DNA of 64,000 bases from Dipteris shenzhenensis (GCA_047967505.1 CM106538.1); one strand, 5' to 3'. Positions 1-11,520 are shown, counted from the first letter of the stretch. The notes: generated by a model from the letters alone, not told the origin. Numbers and translations are program-made.

Positions 1-194
1 GCATAGTATACACTCTTCCACCCCTCCCACATGCTATGAAAATGAACATATCCTATATTCTCTCCCCCTCTTTCTAACCTCCCCATCTTTCTTATAACAA
101 AAACATGTATGGATTTCTAAAAAAAGCTCACAAAAACAAAGGAAATGGTAAAAAAGCTCACATTAAAAAGCTCGCCAAAAGATTTCCCCCGGAA

Positions 195-805
195 TTATGC
201 GACCTTCCACCAGGAAAGAAGCCCATAGCAAAAAAATGGGTATACAAAGTGAAGTACAATCCAGATGGCAGTATTCAGAGATTTAAAGCCAGATTAGTTG
301 CAAAAGGATTTGCACAACAATATGGTCAAGACTATGATGAGACTTATGCTCCAGTAGCAAAGATGGATTCCATACGGTTCTTGATATCGCGACACTCAAT
401 AAATGGAATGTGTATCAGCTCGATGTCAAGAATGCATTTCTCAATGGTTACCTAGATGAGGAAGTCTACATGCAATAGCCAGCAGGTTATGTTGAACCAG
501 GAAAGGAGAATAAGATTTGCCATCTCAAGAAAAGTCTCTATGGCTTAAAGCAAGCACCCAGAAGTTGGTACAACAGAATTGACAAGTATTTTGCTGATCT
601 GGGATACATGAAGTCTAATGCAGATCATACTCTCTACTACAAAGTTCAAGGAGAAGACATTACTATTGCACTTTTGTACGTAGATGATCTGATTGTGACA
701 GGAAGTAAGGATAGCTTCATCAGAAAATTAAAACAAGACTTATCTACAGAGTTTGACATGAAGGATCTTGGACTTATGCACTATTGTCTTGGAATTGAGT
801 TCTAG
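195..805 (+). pseudogene. Ty1/copia reverse transcriptase fragment (copy 1)
   Basis: This is the central part of a copia polyprotein: the RT block begins at a KKWVYKVKYNPDG motif (about 226-275) and runs past [11 protein letters not shown] and YGLKQAPRSW to the catalytic YVDD (about 677-688). It ends at a stop after YCLGIEF (803-805). Two lesions are visible: a frameshift near 389-395, just before the DVKNAFL motif, and an in-frame TAG at 476-478 where the second copy reads Gln. No gag, protease, integrase or RNase H is attached. Homology to the second copy begins abruptly at about 195 and the sequence before it is unrelated, so the left border is a rearrangement breakpoint. It is not functional. 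Confidence 0.93.
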
Positions 806-1248
806 AGAGATTCTTTGAGAATTAATTCATGATGGTGGTGGCTCTCATTAGCTACATTTGTTGTGGCTAAGATTCCACCCAGCTGGTAGTTAATTATCAG
901 CCACCAAAGTGCCACCACATGGCATCTTCTTCATGATTACTAGCCCCCTGTCTGGGGTGGCACCTAAGATTCCACCGTAGTGGCCTGCAATTAATATGGA
1001 TGGAACCCCAGCAAGCTCCAGCCACTACAGTGGCTCAAAATTTATAATATATATAAGATCTAAGGAATTGGGCATTTTACAATGTTGCTCTGATCCGCCC
1101 ATGCTCTACTACTTTGCTCCACACACTCTGCTACTTTGCTCCACACCCCTCCTCTAGATCTTTTCTACCCCTGCTCTACTTTGCTCCATGCTCCCTCCTC
1201 CAACTCTCATCACTCATCTGCTCCCCTTCTCACCCACTCATCTTCAAC

Positions 1249-1617
1249 ATGCTCAATACCACCCCCCCTCGATGCTCTGTGATCCCAATGTTATCTGCCT
1301 TCTCATATAAGGTGATTGTGTTGCACTCACCTGGAGTAGAAATGCTAGCACTAGTGGAGACCCTTCGTTCCCACAGTCGATTCCCCACACATCTACATGT
1401 CACCACCTTAGATGACATGCTCATAGAGGGCCTCTTTATGGATGTGCTATATGGGTTCCCCCTAGATGTCGACGAAGGCCTTAGTATTTTCAGAGCAGAG
1501 TACTCTAGACTTGTTGGGGGGGCCATAATCCGAGTCCTGGCAATGTGCATGGTCTTTGGCCTCTCCATCGTATCCTCCTTTGGCTTCCTAAAACAAGGTA
1601 AACTGGTGGAAAATTGA
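1249..1617 (+). CDS. Hypothetical 122-residue ORF inside the composite module
   Basis: An ATG at 1249 opens a 122-codon frame without recognisable domain. The N-terminal part is Pro/Ser/His rich. The middle contains an acidic stretch (DDMLIEGLFMDV) and the C-terminus holds a hydrophobic run (about residues 89-108) that could be one membrane segment. A TATATATAA-type box lies about 200 bp upstream. The second copy (15328-15612) is cut to 94 residues by a CGA to TGA change, and the differences between copies are mostly amino-acid changing, so constraint is not evident. It could be a captured exon of a host gene, an element-specific ORF or chance. I do not recognise the family. Confidence 0.3.
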   Translation: MLNTTPPRCSVIPMLSAFSYKVIVLHSPGVEMLALVETLRSHSRFPTHLHVTTLDDMLIEGLFMDVLYGFPLDVDEGLSIFRAEYSRLVGGAIIRVLAMCMVFGLSIVSSFGFLKQGKLVEN

Positions 1618-2154
1618 GTCGTACAAATTCCCCCTTGCTTAGATGAGGCTCTCAGCAATGGCTCGATGTAATCTTCTGGGTTCTCAACGATCTTTTGGCT
1701 CACTGGATGTAATGTTGTGGTCTCTAAGGCATTCATGTAATCTCTTTTTGTTCAATTTGAGGCTCTCAATATGCACAGTTGTTAACTTTTATATTTTGAA
1801 TGGTTATGGCTGCTACCTGTAATCTTTTGGCCTTTAAGGCTCTCAGCAATTGTCGAGTTTTTATAAATGTAAGATCCTCTGTTCAATTTTTACTCAGTAT
1901 AAGTTGATAATTTTTATATAACCTATTATTGGATGTAGAGGTACATTGTAATCTCTTTTTCTTAATTTTCACTCGAGAAATTGTACTTTTGCCCTCATTT
2001 ATATTTATTGCAACAAGGACTAATATACCAAGAAAGATGGACTACAATTTCCTTAGTTTATGACCACAATAGCACTAAAATAACTCCAACGATTCCACCG
2101 TTGTGGTTGCATGGAGATACATCTAGAAAAATACAATTAAACTTTCATAAATTG

Positions 2155-2308
2155 CAATTGAGGATATGGCCCTTGAGGGGTCCTCTCTAGGGGCAAGGGC
2201 CATATCGACATGCATTATACAATATCCAAGATGCCACTGGACAGAAATGGCATATCGATATGGCCCTTGCCCATAGAGGGGACCCCTCAAGGGCCATATC
2301 GTCAATTG
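2155..2308. repeat. 54-bp inverted repeat (foldback), copy 1
   Basis: The left arm (2155-2208) and right arm (2255-2308) are reverse complements over 54 bp with three mismatches, one of which is a G-U pair in RNA, separated by a 46-nt loop. Each arm is itself palindromic: GATATGGCCCTTG at one end pairs with CAAGGGCCATATC at the other. The structure could extrude as a cruciform, or fold as a long RNA hairpin if transcribed. It has no transposase and no obvious target duplication. Confidence 0.9.
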
Positions 2309-2464
2309 GATTTTGCTTTGTTGCACAACAGAATACATTTTCCTTGGTACATATACATATAACTCAAAGGACTAGCGCAGTGGCTTTCATAGATCTCCTT
2401 TTGCTTGCCAGTGTGCTGGTCGTCATAGACTTCCTCCTGTAATACATAAAAATAGGTAATGGAG

Positions 2465-2965
2465 CTATAACTCTAAGAACCAGCACGGTGGTCTTTCCAA
2501 GACAACCTTAAATTCTGAGCGATGATAGGTCGTTAGAGGCCAGAGATTGCACTGAGGCAATGTTCAGAATGATAGATTGCATCTCATTATTTTGCCAAAA
2601 AACCAGCACGGTGATCTCTCCAGGCCAACCTATGATTTCCATGGTCTGCGGGCAAAGATGCGACAAAAGGTTGCATGATGACAGGTGGTCAGGCCAAAGA
2701 CTTTGTGGTGCAGCGTTTTCAGAATGATAGATTGCATCTAATTATTATGCCAAGAACTAGCACGATGAACTCTCTAAGACAACCTTCAATTATAATGATT
2801 TGCATGGGTGTGGTGCCTAGTGACAGGTGGCAAAGCTACAGCAAAAGGTTGTGCGATGATAAGTGATTAGTCGACATAGGCTAGAGATTGCGCTGCACGC
2901 AGTAGTGCAGAGATGCCATGTGTCGAGCTATGCGGTGTTCAGAATAAATACATTGTGTCTCAGTA
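2465..2965. repeat. Degenerate CCAGCACGGTGG minisatellite, copy 1
   Basis: Units begin with AACCAGCACGGTGGTC or a variant and continue through a CCAAGACAACCTT-like block and a block ending in AGATTGCATCTCATTATT. Starts are visible near 2480, 2600 and 2754, with decayed copies to about 2965. Unit length is roughly 120-155 bp. No coding content is visible. Confidence 0.65.
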
Positions 2966-3767
2966 TTACGGTAGTGCGCCTTCATGACGTTGAAAAAATT
3001 TTCGAGGAGAGCACGGGTCCACACAAAATTCAAATATTCACCCAGGAGCGCATTGCGTCACAGCCCCAAAATGGCCCTGAAAATACTTCCACAATTGACT
3101 ACACCCAAGCAAACGTTAACCCTATTGCATTCACTTCTTGCACTCTTTACGAATCTATTTATTCCAGCATCAATCCTACATTAAAGGAAAGAAATTAGCA
3201 CATTGAGCTTGTGAGCTCAAAAGCAGCTTGTTACATCCACAAGAAGAAGTAATTGTCAGATCCATGAGTAAAGTCTCTTGATACACACTAGGTAAGCCTT
3301 TGAGATAGAGCCACAAACATTCTCCAGCATGGACCAATTCTATTTCTCATTCTTATTTAAGTGGTGATATTCCATTCATGATCCCAAATGAAATCCACGA
3401 ATCGGAAGAACAAAACTGGCAAAAAATTGTATTGTTCGCTATACAAGCATTGACTTAGTTTGAATTGCCATAATCATGTTGCAATAGCTCCCTTGGCTAG
3501 CAATCACGAATTCCTCTTGATTTTGGCATGAATTGAATTCTTACAAAATACACAATGAGATCAGATTATGTGCCATGGGAGATATTTGATTTATGTTTCA
3601 AATATAGATTTACAATAACTACAAAATTTAAGCATTGAACTCATTCAAAATAACAAATCCTCATGTTAAAACCCAATGCATTACTTCTTTTTTCCTACTC
3701 CATGAGGGCAATACCAATAATTTACTTCTTTTCAAAACTGCTAAAGGGAAGCTAGTTAAAAGATATT

Positions 3768-4675
3768 GGGAGACATGTCTATAGCAACAGAGATGTTTTT
3801 CACTAATTTGGCTAAGGAAAATGCATAAAGTTCCTTGATGGGATAGAGCTTGTGGAAAGGGAAAGCGAGTTAGATCCCCCTTTCTTGACTAATTCCACCA
3901 TAGAATGGTGTTTTTTCAAACTTTTTATAATGGGAGCCATTTTCCATTGATTTGGCCAACCAAGTGCGTAAACATCCTCAAGTCCATCAGAGTATCCTCA
4001 AGTGGGTATTCATCATCAAGTCCATTACCAAATGAGCATTAGATCAGTCTTGCTTGATTGATTCCACCATAAACTCTATGATTCATACTTTCTATACTAT
4101 GTTGGGATCCAGTTCTCATTTCTTTGCTTAGGTAGAAATGGACTCAAGTTAGGCAAGATGTATGCAAGTTTCTAATACTTGATTAGATGAACTTTTAACT
4201 AGAACATGGGAGAATTGGATCTCCATTGCTTTCCCATTCCTTCTTCTTACACTTTCTATATGAATGGAGCCATTTTTGCCTAATTTGGCTAAGGTGAGTG
4301 TCTAAAGGGACTCAAGTTAGGAAATGAGTGAAAATTTCACTAAAAAATGGTATTGATATTGTACACAGCCACTTGAGCATTTGATTGGATTTGTTTGACT
4401 ACTTCTATAACAAAAAGTCAATTTTCACACTTTTTATACCAAGGGAGTCATTTTTTAAACTTTGATTGGATTTGTTTTCCTACTTCTACAACAAATAACA
4501 CCTTAATTGGATTTGTTTGACTATTTCTACAACAAGTGAGTACAAGAATTTGTGAGCACTACCTTCAAATTGGTTCTGTCAAAGGAAAACAATTGTAAAG
4601 ATTATCGAATCATTAATTTGTAGCACCAATGATGGAAGCCCATGCATAGGAAAGTCCAAATGATGTGCAAACTAT

Positions 4676-4759
<84 letters not shown>

Positions 4760-5160
4760 TTAAACCAAAATGGAAGGGGGACACTTGGCAAGAAAGTGTG
4801 TGGGACACTTTTTAACAAAAGTGTAACTATAGCATTGCCTTGAAGGCAGTGCTAATAAACAACCAATTTTCACACTTTTTATACCAAGTGATTCATTCTT
4901 CATTGATTTGGCCAACTAGATGGTAAATGGCCTTGAACAAGGAAATGAGTGGCAAGACATCATAACTGATGCTGAGCCATATTTCATTGATTTGGAAAAA
5001 CCAAGTCTGTTGAGGGACTAGACAATGAAATAAGTTTTTAAGGTCCTCCTTCTTGATGGGTTTGATATTGTAGAAAGGCAACATGATCATTATATTCCCC
5101 TTCTCCATCATTGATTTAATTTTTTCACCATAAATTACATTTTTCCACACTTTCTATAGC
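3768..5160. repeat. Degenerate direct repeats plus long (TG)n tract
   Basis: There is no gene. A phrase of the type CACACTTTTTATACCAAG followed by an ATTGATTTGGCCAA block recurs in diverged form near 3908, 4083, 4245, 4414, 4865 and 5143. An uninterrupted TG tract of about 70 bp (about 4675-4746) passes into a short GA tract. The ORF-like frames across it encode only His-Thr runs. Confidence 0.6.
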
Positions 5161-7486
5161 ACATGACCCATTTCATGGAACATTACCCCATGCTATCAAA
5201 AGAAAGTATGTCTGATTACGTATGACTGAATGTTTATTAAGCAATGGGTTTATGATTTGTTCAAATTTCACATGTTGAGTTAAAGAGTTGCTAACAAGGG
5301 TTATATTCATGTGCACTTCTAGTCATACACTTGTAGCCCTAGTTATAACATAAGGTATTAGAGCACAAAGGATATTGTGCCTATGTTTGTATTCTAACTC
5401 TTCTATTGAGTTGCAGACAATGCTGGGAGATAGGTGGTCGAGATGGCATGAGAAGAAGCAAACTTTTTTTCTTCTCCCACATTGTGGGAAGGGGTTGGCA
5501 TCAATGGGGTTAGAGGATTTGTATTTTGGGTCTTCTAGAAGAAGTTTATTCTCTTCCTACTTTCCCCTCGCTCTCCTATTTGCCCATTTGATTTATGGGT
5601 AGCCTTTTCAAGGGAAACTTGAGTAAGAAGACCCTTCGATCCTTTGATTCTGACTTTGACCTGGATTGACATAGATGATTTTTCCTCAACTTCAACCATT
5701 GTGTATTGCATATGGCCATAGAGCCTTACTTTGATCAAATTGTCATGTCTAGTGAAGACCCCCACATCTTTTGTGGCTTTGTACATTGCATCAAGCCACA
5801 AGCCTCAAGTCGCCTCAAGTAGCATAACTACTTCTTGCTCCATAACATTCCTGCCTATAGTTCTAGGCTGTTTTGCCCTTTTCAAGTCATAAGCCTTGAT
5901 GATTAGAAGGTTATCTCTATTTTCTATAGCTTTGTCTTTCCCTTGTCGTGAATAACATGCATCATAGCTTGTTCATTCCACAAAGCCATGTGCAAATACA
6001 TTTGCTAAAGACACAATTCTAAGATCTACTCCTTAGTGAGTGAATCTATTTTATTTTTTCCCATTCGAGATGGATTACTCCATGTCCTTAAATGCTGGAT
6101 CAGAATGGTTTTAAATGCATAAGTTCCATCAAGGCTGCACTTTTTATAAGCTCATGTAGTTTTGGCAAAAGTAATGACATCCATCCTTAAAGCATGAGTG
6201 CAATGTCTCCATAGAAAGGAAAAATGGAGCAAAGAAACAACAAAGTCTTCATCAGAAGACCAAAATTCATAAGCCTTAGATAACATGGAGCATATATGAT
6301 CACACAATTCCATTTGATTTGATTTTGGATAGGTCATTTGAACCTACTCAAGAATAGCATCAATTTTGATTCAAATTACTACTTAAATTGGGACATGAGC
6401 TCATCTACAATAGTGAGTTGAACCTGAAACATGTTGTGGAGGTAGCTCTATTGGGTCATTGTTTCCTTGGGTGTAACCTTTTTTGGTGAGGTTCATGGAC
6501 TTTTCTGTATATAGGTATCTTGCATGACCCATAACTTATGCTTTGCTCAACGGAATTCAGCAAACTTTGTCTTCAAGTTATAATACACATTCCAAACTTG
6601 AACATGAAAGCAAAAAATTATGTAATAAGGATTTGGAACAAGACCGTAAAAGAATTACAAGTGCTATGTTTCATGTGAAGCATGCATCTTGAAGACTATA
6701 GGATATAACAATTTATTCAAAAACATCAAAATTTTATTCTATAGATACATGCAACCAAGTAATCATTCAAAAGTACACTACGTGAGCTTCTCCTCAACCC
6801 AAGGATGCACCTAAATAAGATCATTATGGATGGGTTAATGGGGCCTCCAATGTTGTGCTAAAGTGATGCATACCCATTTGAGGGCATGCTCCATAACTTT
6901 TTTTTTATTTGTTGAAAACCAAAACGGATTGAAAACTTGGAATCCAAACTATTGGGACAAGTGCATGGTGGTCTTAAAACATTGATAGTTGATGGTATTG
7001 GTATCTAGATTCACCCTAAAATGGAAGAAGTTGGAAAGTGCAATTTGTGCATGTGCAAATATATTTTAATAAATCCAACACTATTTAAAATTTTGAATTG
7101 TTTCTTTTTCCATGCACTTACTTGCTATATGGCTCATAAGCATGCCAAAGGTCATTGCATTTAATAATACACAACATCAAACCCGATGGTGTGCCCTTTG
7201 GCCTATTTGTGTTTTGAAGCATTTTAGGGCACATTGCACTTGTTTGGGATATCCAAGTCTGCTGACCTGTATCACCGGAGGGGGAAAAACCAACGGCTTA
7301 AATTTTGCTACCCCTATGAATTTCGAATTTTCACACCTCCCACCCATCAAATCTTGGAAGATTAAGTACCTACAACCTGCCCCTGCCCTGCAAATGCCCT
7401 ACAACCCACACGCACCTCAACATGACCTTGCATAGACTTTGGTTTGCCATTGTCTTCTTTCGGGTAAGTTGTCTTCTAATCTTTGA
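5161..7486. other. AT-rich intergenic sequence, no gene seen
   Basis: Only short frames are present and none has a recognisable motif. At 5354-5365 the sequence AGGTATTAGAGC resembles a copia primer-binding site and is preceded by ATAACA, so a worn LTR end is possible. Nothing else supports an element here. Confidence 0.4.
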
Positions 7487-7798
7487 TTGCCTTACCAGAT
7501 AGCTTCTCCAAGTGTAATCAAGAATGTGGATCTTACCTTTACTAAAAGGCCAAAAGTGATTTGTCAATGCAGAGTACAATATAGTTCAGAGCGCAAGAAA
7601 AGGAGAGGCAGCCTAAGTGCAGAAGTCATTGCTATAGTGATGACGTTTTGGCATGAAAATACGAGAGTTTCTCCAAATAGAAAGGACATCTATAAGAAGC
7701 AGACGGGATGCAAGGTGTTTGAGGAGCACATCATACACATGCTAAATATAATGCAAGTTACTGGTGCCCAAACTAGCCTGGTGGTTGTTTGTGATTGA
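7487..7798 (+). pseudogene. Unrecognised ORF fragment, possibly of transposon origin
   Basis: A 103-codon frame with no ATG at its start. Its middle has a basic segment followed by the pattern TFWHENTRVSPNRKD and a helix-like HIIHMLNIMQ. A phrase of this kind (an aromatic pair, acidic residues, then SPN/APG and KD) is reminiscent of the N-terminal part of poorly described transposon proteins. That is recollection of a pattern, not a search result. The stop falls immediately before a minisatellite. No introns or partner exons were found. It may be an exon remnant or chance. Confidence 0.25.
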
Positions 7799-8500
7799 GC
7801 TTTGGCATAGTTTACTTGTTTCATTTCTTAAACTAGGCTTGGACTAAATGTGATTGTCCTAAACCAGCCTAGTGGTTGGAACATCATGCAACCGTAGGCT
7901 GGTTCAGCTCAATTGCTAGCTATGTGATTGTCCTGAACCAGCGCATGTGGTTGAACATACATTAGTTGTTATTCAGCCCGGTGGCATGGTCGAGCAAAAA
8001 TTAATAGCAATATATTTCATAATATATTATTATTTTACTAAACCAACCCGATGATTGGAACATCATGCAACCGTGGCTGCTTTGGCTCAATCACTAGTTA
8101 TGTGATTGTCCTGAATGAGCATGGTTGAACAAACATTACTTATTGACCAGCTCTGTGGTTGAAATTATTGTATTTCTTAGTACCTAAATTCATTAAATTT
8201 AATTTCCTACTATTCGGGTCATATACCACTGCTAAATTGTGAAATCCAGAAATGAAAAGTAATATATTGTTATTTTCTAATGGTGAAATTCAAAAATGAA
8301 AAGCAATATACTTGTTATTGTCTAATATGTGAAGTTGAGTCTGCCAGGCTAAACCATCCCAGTGGTTGAAACTATGATAGTGTCCTAAACCATCCCGGTG
8401 GTTGAAATTGTGAGTGACTGCTGTCCTAAACGAGTCCTAAACTAGACCGGTGATTAAAATTGTGACTCTCATAAACCAGCACGGTGGTTGAAATTTGTTT
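7770..8500. repeat. Minisatellite with AACCAnnCCGGTGGTT motif
   Basis: The motif AACCAGCCYRGTGGTTG and close variants recur at least ten times (for example near 7775, 7862, 7935, 8041, 8355, 8387 and 8475). Some units are longer and share CATCATGCAACCGTRGCTG. The core is an imperfect palindrome, AACCA facing TGGTT. It resembles the CCAGCACGGTGG minisatellite of the composite module. Confidence 0.7.
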
Positions 8501-8657
8501 TGCTTCATTATATACTTTAATTAGATTGTGTTTTGTATTCTTTTAGTAGTAGCAAAAAGGGGGCTTATTGTTCTGTTGTTCCTGCATGTTCGATCAATAG
8601 ACTGAATTGTATCTCAAGTTTATGGATCAGAATCCGAACATTTCAATTGGGCAGAGG

Positions 8658-8914
8658 TGTTGAGAGTTCACGCTCAACATCATGTGATCATGTGTGCATA
8701 GCACCATCACGTGATCATATGTGCATAGCACTAACCTTATAGAGTGCTATGCAGGAAAGGGTTAGATCCCCTAACCCTAACCCTAAAAGGGTTTGTATAT
8801 ATTCTATTGTTTGAACTAAATCTAGTGTACACTTAGTCATTTGTGGTGTGCTCTCTAGCTGTTCCCTCTCTCCTCATCTCCACTCTTCTCCTCTTCCCTC
8901 TTCATATTTTTTCA
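8658..8914 (+). mobile_element. Probable copia LTR (5' LTR end)
   Basis: The proposed LTR starts TGTTGAGAG and ends TTTTTTCA, giving the usual TG...CA termini, and is followed directly by a primer-binding-site-like sequence. Inside it lie an inverted GTTGAGAG/CGCTCAAC pair at the left end, two copies of TGTGCATAGCAC, a telomere-like CCCTAACCCTAA stretch, and a TATATATTC box near 8794. A partner LTR was not found in the window. Confidence 0.6.
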
Positions 8915-8926
8915 TGGTATTAGAGC
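8915..8926 (+). other. Primer-binding site, initiator-Met tRNA type
   Basis: TGGTATTAGAGC differs by one base from the plant copia PBS TGGTATCAGAGC and abuts the CA end of the LTR. This position is the best evidence that 8658-8914 is a 5' LTR. Confidence 0.7.
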
Positions 8927-10279
8927 TCCCTTGCCTTCCGTTGAGGCATTGCCATTCTCGAGAGAGTGAGAGAGATTGTGAGATTGAGCATTCTTTCACT
9001 TCCATTGAGAGATAGAGAAATTTCCGTCCATTTAAGAGGAGTTTCCGTCCATAAGAGATTGAGAGATTTCCGTTAATCTCATTCCATTCTATTCATTCCT
9101 TCTTTAAGAGTTTCTATTCATTGGAGAGAGAAAGAGGGAGCGAGATTTCAGTTGAGAGAGATTCACTCTGAGAGATTGTGTGAAAGAGAGAGAGGTTTTG
9201 AGATATCTATGAGAAAGAGTTCTTAGACTCCCTCAATGACTGCATACCTGAGGTGCATCAGCCCCTGCGTGCTCGCCAAGTCTCCAAGGCTCTGACCTTG
9301 ACTACATGCCTACAACAAATAAGGTTCTCTATGCATAGCCTTCTCAGCGAGGGCTCATCCACGATGGCCTGCTTCTCCAAGCTTTGACCCGCTGGGCTCA
9401 TGGGCTCACGGGCAATGCTTCAAAATTGCCCATGCAAGCCACCTCTCCAAAGCTTCTACAAAGCTTCCAACAAACAGGCCTCCTTCCAACAAATGGCTCC
9501 TATAGCAGAAGCCTCGAATGTCTCCAATCGGTAGTGCAGCTCTACATCGGCTCTCATTGACTCAACAACCTTCTACGCGGCCTCCTCTAGGCAACGCCAA
9601 GCTTCTAGCTCAGCAACTTTGTAAGCCGCGCAGTGCCCAGCTCCATATAGCCTGTATTCCTTATATCCCCTATTACTCACTACGTCACCAGCCGTCTTGT
9701 TGGTAACAATGAACGCAAAGATGGTGAAGACGAAGAGCAAGATGATGAGCGGCATGAGTCGCAATTGAAGAAGAGCTCCATGGAATTGGTCTTGTAAGTT
9801 GTGCAATCTCCTACAAGCTCAGCCAACTCGACATACTTTGCCGCGGGATTCCCTTGAGCCCTGCATCGTCAACAGCCACGCTTTGGCCCAAAGTAAGGGC
9901 CCGCTCCTGGCAATGCCTCTCCTGATGACCCTTCCCGATAGCTTGTGGGATCCCATACCCTCTGATGCCATCGATACCCTGTGCCAATCGACCTCTCAGC
10001 TCTGCAACGACTAAGCGAAACTGCATCTCCAAGACGCCATCTCCATCATTCAGTCCATCGCCTCCGTCGACCAAGATACCTGCATCTCTTCTCTGAGAGA
10101 GAAACTGCCATGTGGCAAATAAGGTCACGTGGCACTCTTCAATCCCATCACCCACCTTAGGTCAAGGTAACCCGGCGTAGAGTAACCCTGGTCAAAAATG
10201 GATAAGGATGGTTAAGTGAACCCCCAGTCAAGTTAACCCAAGGCTGGGCTACTCAGAGAAGGGTGGTCAAAAATCAGCC
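8927..10279 (+). other. Retroelement leader-like region, no intact gene
   Basis: A GA-rich tract (8955-9220) is followed by sequence with several short frames, such as 9799-10014. The latter reads LHLQDAISIIQS-type heptads after a stop, reminiscent of coiled-coil segments in retroelement gag leaders. Stops interrupt every frame. Whether it belongs with the LTR at 8658 or with the gag at 11521 is unclear. Confidence 0.35.
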
Positions 10280-10740
10280 ACATGGCACTTATCCACTTGC
10301 CATGTCATCCAACTGACATGTGGCAACCGATTGCCACATCATCAACCTTATCGTGCCACATCATCAAGGCAATCCTTATCTACCACGTCACCCCTGCCAG
10401 CTCAGCAGGCCACGTCACCTGTGCCACGTCAGCACAAACACATCATCATCGACTGCCACATCATCATCGATGTCCACGTCACCTATGCCACATCAGTAGT
10501 CCATGTCATCACTACCACATTAGCATTGCCATGTCATCTGTTGACATCATAGTCTGTGCCACCTCAGTAGTGACACCTAAGTAGTCCAATCAACACTGAC
10601 CTCTGCAAGCACTCACAGTGCTCCACAGTCACTTCATGTGACCACTTCTGCCACCTCAGCACAGGCTCCACTGGCTAGGCATAGTGCCACATCATCACTG
10701 CATGTGACTCATAGTGACACATCATCATTGAGCACCATTT
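10280..10740. repeat. Array of GCCACRTCA motifs
   Basis: The motif CCACGTCA or its CCACATCA variant appears roughly twenty times within about 460 bp, with irregular spacing of 10-40 bp. CCACGTCA contains the ACGT core bound by plant bZIP factors. Intact CCACGTC copies cluster at 10384-10482 and the rest carry CA in place of CG. Confidence 0.75.
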
Positions 10741-11264
10741 GCACTCCTTTTGCCCCTCCACCTAGATCAAGTCATATATCTTGATCCAGGAAGAATTTGA
10801 GGGTACTCCAAAAAGGAAAGTCGCTCGTTTTTTTGTGCTCCACATGCTCATCACATCATCCGCACATTTTGGCACAAGTTACACTCACACTTGATCCTCT
10901 CCGACAAAACCACTTCATGCACATTTGCCTCTATATCGACGCATCTGACCCAGCGCTTAAAAAGAACAAAAGAAAAGGAATTATTCGATGTTCTTTCATC
11001 GATCGACGATTGGTTTAGATCTAGATCAAAGTAGACTAGATCGCCATAGAAGGGATGCTTTGAATTTCCCCAAGTTGCCAATCTAAGCCATGCCCAAAAT
11101 TCCCGACTAGTACCTACTCGAAGTCAGTCCATATGCTCACATACAGATTCACATCATTACATTACCTGAAACCTTACATTCATCAGTTCAGTGAGCAGAC
11201 TTCATCGAGTACAGAGGCATTGCAGATTGTTTCAGTGGGCAGATAGCATTTGATTTCACACACA

Positions 11265-11385
11265 CATGCCAACATTGTAAAGCCTATTCGGCTATCTCAC
11301 GGCATCGTGCACATCATTTCAGCCTTGTAAAGCCTCTTGGCTATTCCTGGCATCATTGCCACAAGCCTTGTAATACAGATCAAAT
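11265..11385. repeat. Short tandem repeat, three units
   Basis: TTGTAAAGCCT followed by GGCTAT and GGCATC recurs at 11275 and 11325, with a shorter third copy at 11368. Period is about 45-50 bp. It lies between the CACRTCA array and the copia gag. Confidence 0.6.
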
Positions 11386-11520
11386 TTTATATATTGTAGT
11401 TCTATCTTCACCAATGGTTCAAAGATTTCACTTGGCATATTGAGTGTATTTGCAGTTGATTCATACAAAGATCTTCACGACACTTTTGAGTACATTTCTT
11501 GCACCACGTCGACTAGCAAC

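Larger units (their letters stand above)
195..3767 (+). repeat. Composite duplicated module, copy 1 (partner 14248-17817)
   Basis: The stretch 195-3767 aligns end to end with 14248-17817, differing by only a few bases in length, and both borders are abrupt. The shared content in order is the truncated copia RT, a GC-rich link with GCCACCAC-type motifs, the 122-codon ORF, a 54-bp inverted repeat, a CCAGCACGGTGG minisatellite and about 550 bp of anonymous sequence. The two copies share the RT frameshift and the RT stop, so this is duplication of an already dead composite and not two insertions. Divergence is uneven: many transitions at 841-960, few elsewhere. Helitron-type capture or segmental duplication are both possible. 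No clean terminal motif decides between them. Confidence 0.9.

Noticed and set aside
1981-2442. Short frames across the foldback on both strands
   Set aside because: The palindrome produces similar peptides on both strands, which indicates structure, not coding.
5535-5801. 88-codon minus-strand frame
   Set aside because: No recognisable domain, no splice partners and a composition like its surroundings.
8770-8790. CCCTAACCCTAA as a telomere or interstitial telomere array
   Set aside because: Only about two and a half units, and they lie inside a probable LTR.
10280-10740. CRISPR-like array
   Set aside because: Spacing is irregular, repeats are 8-11 bp and the genome is that of a plant.
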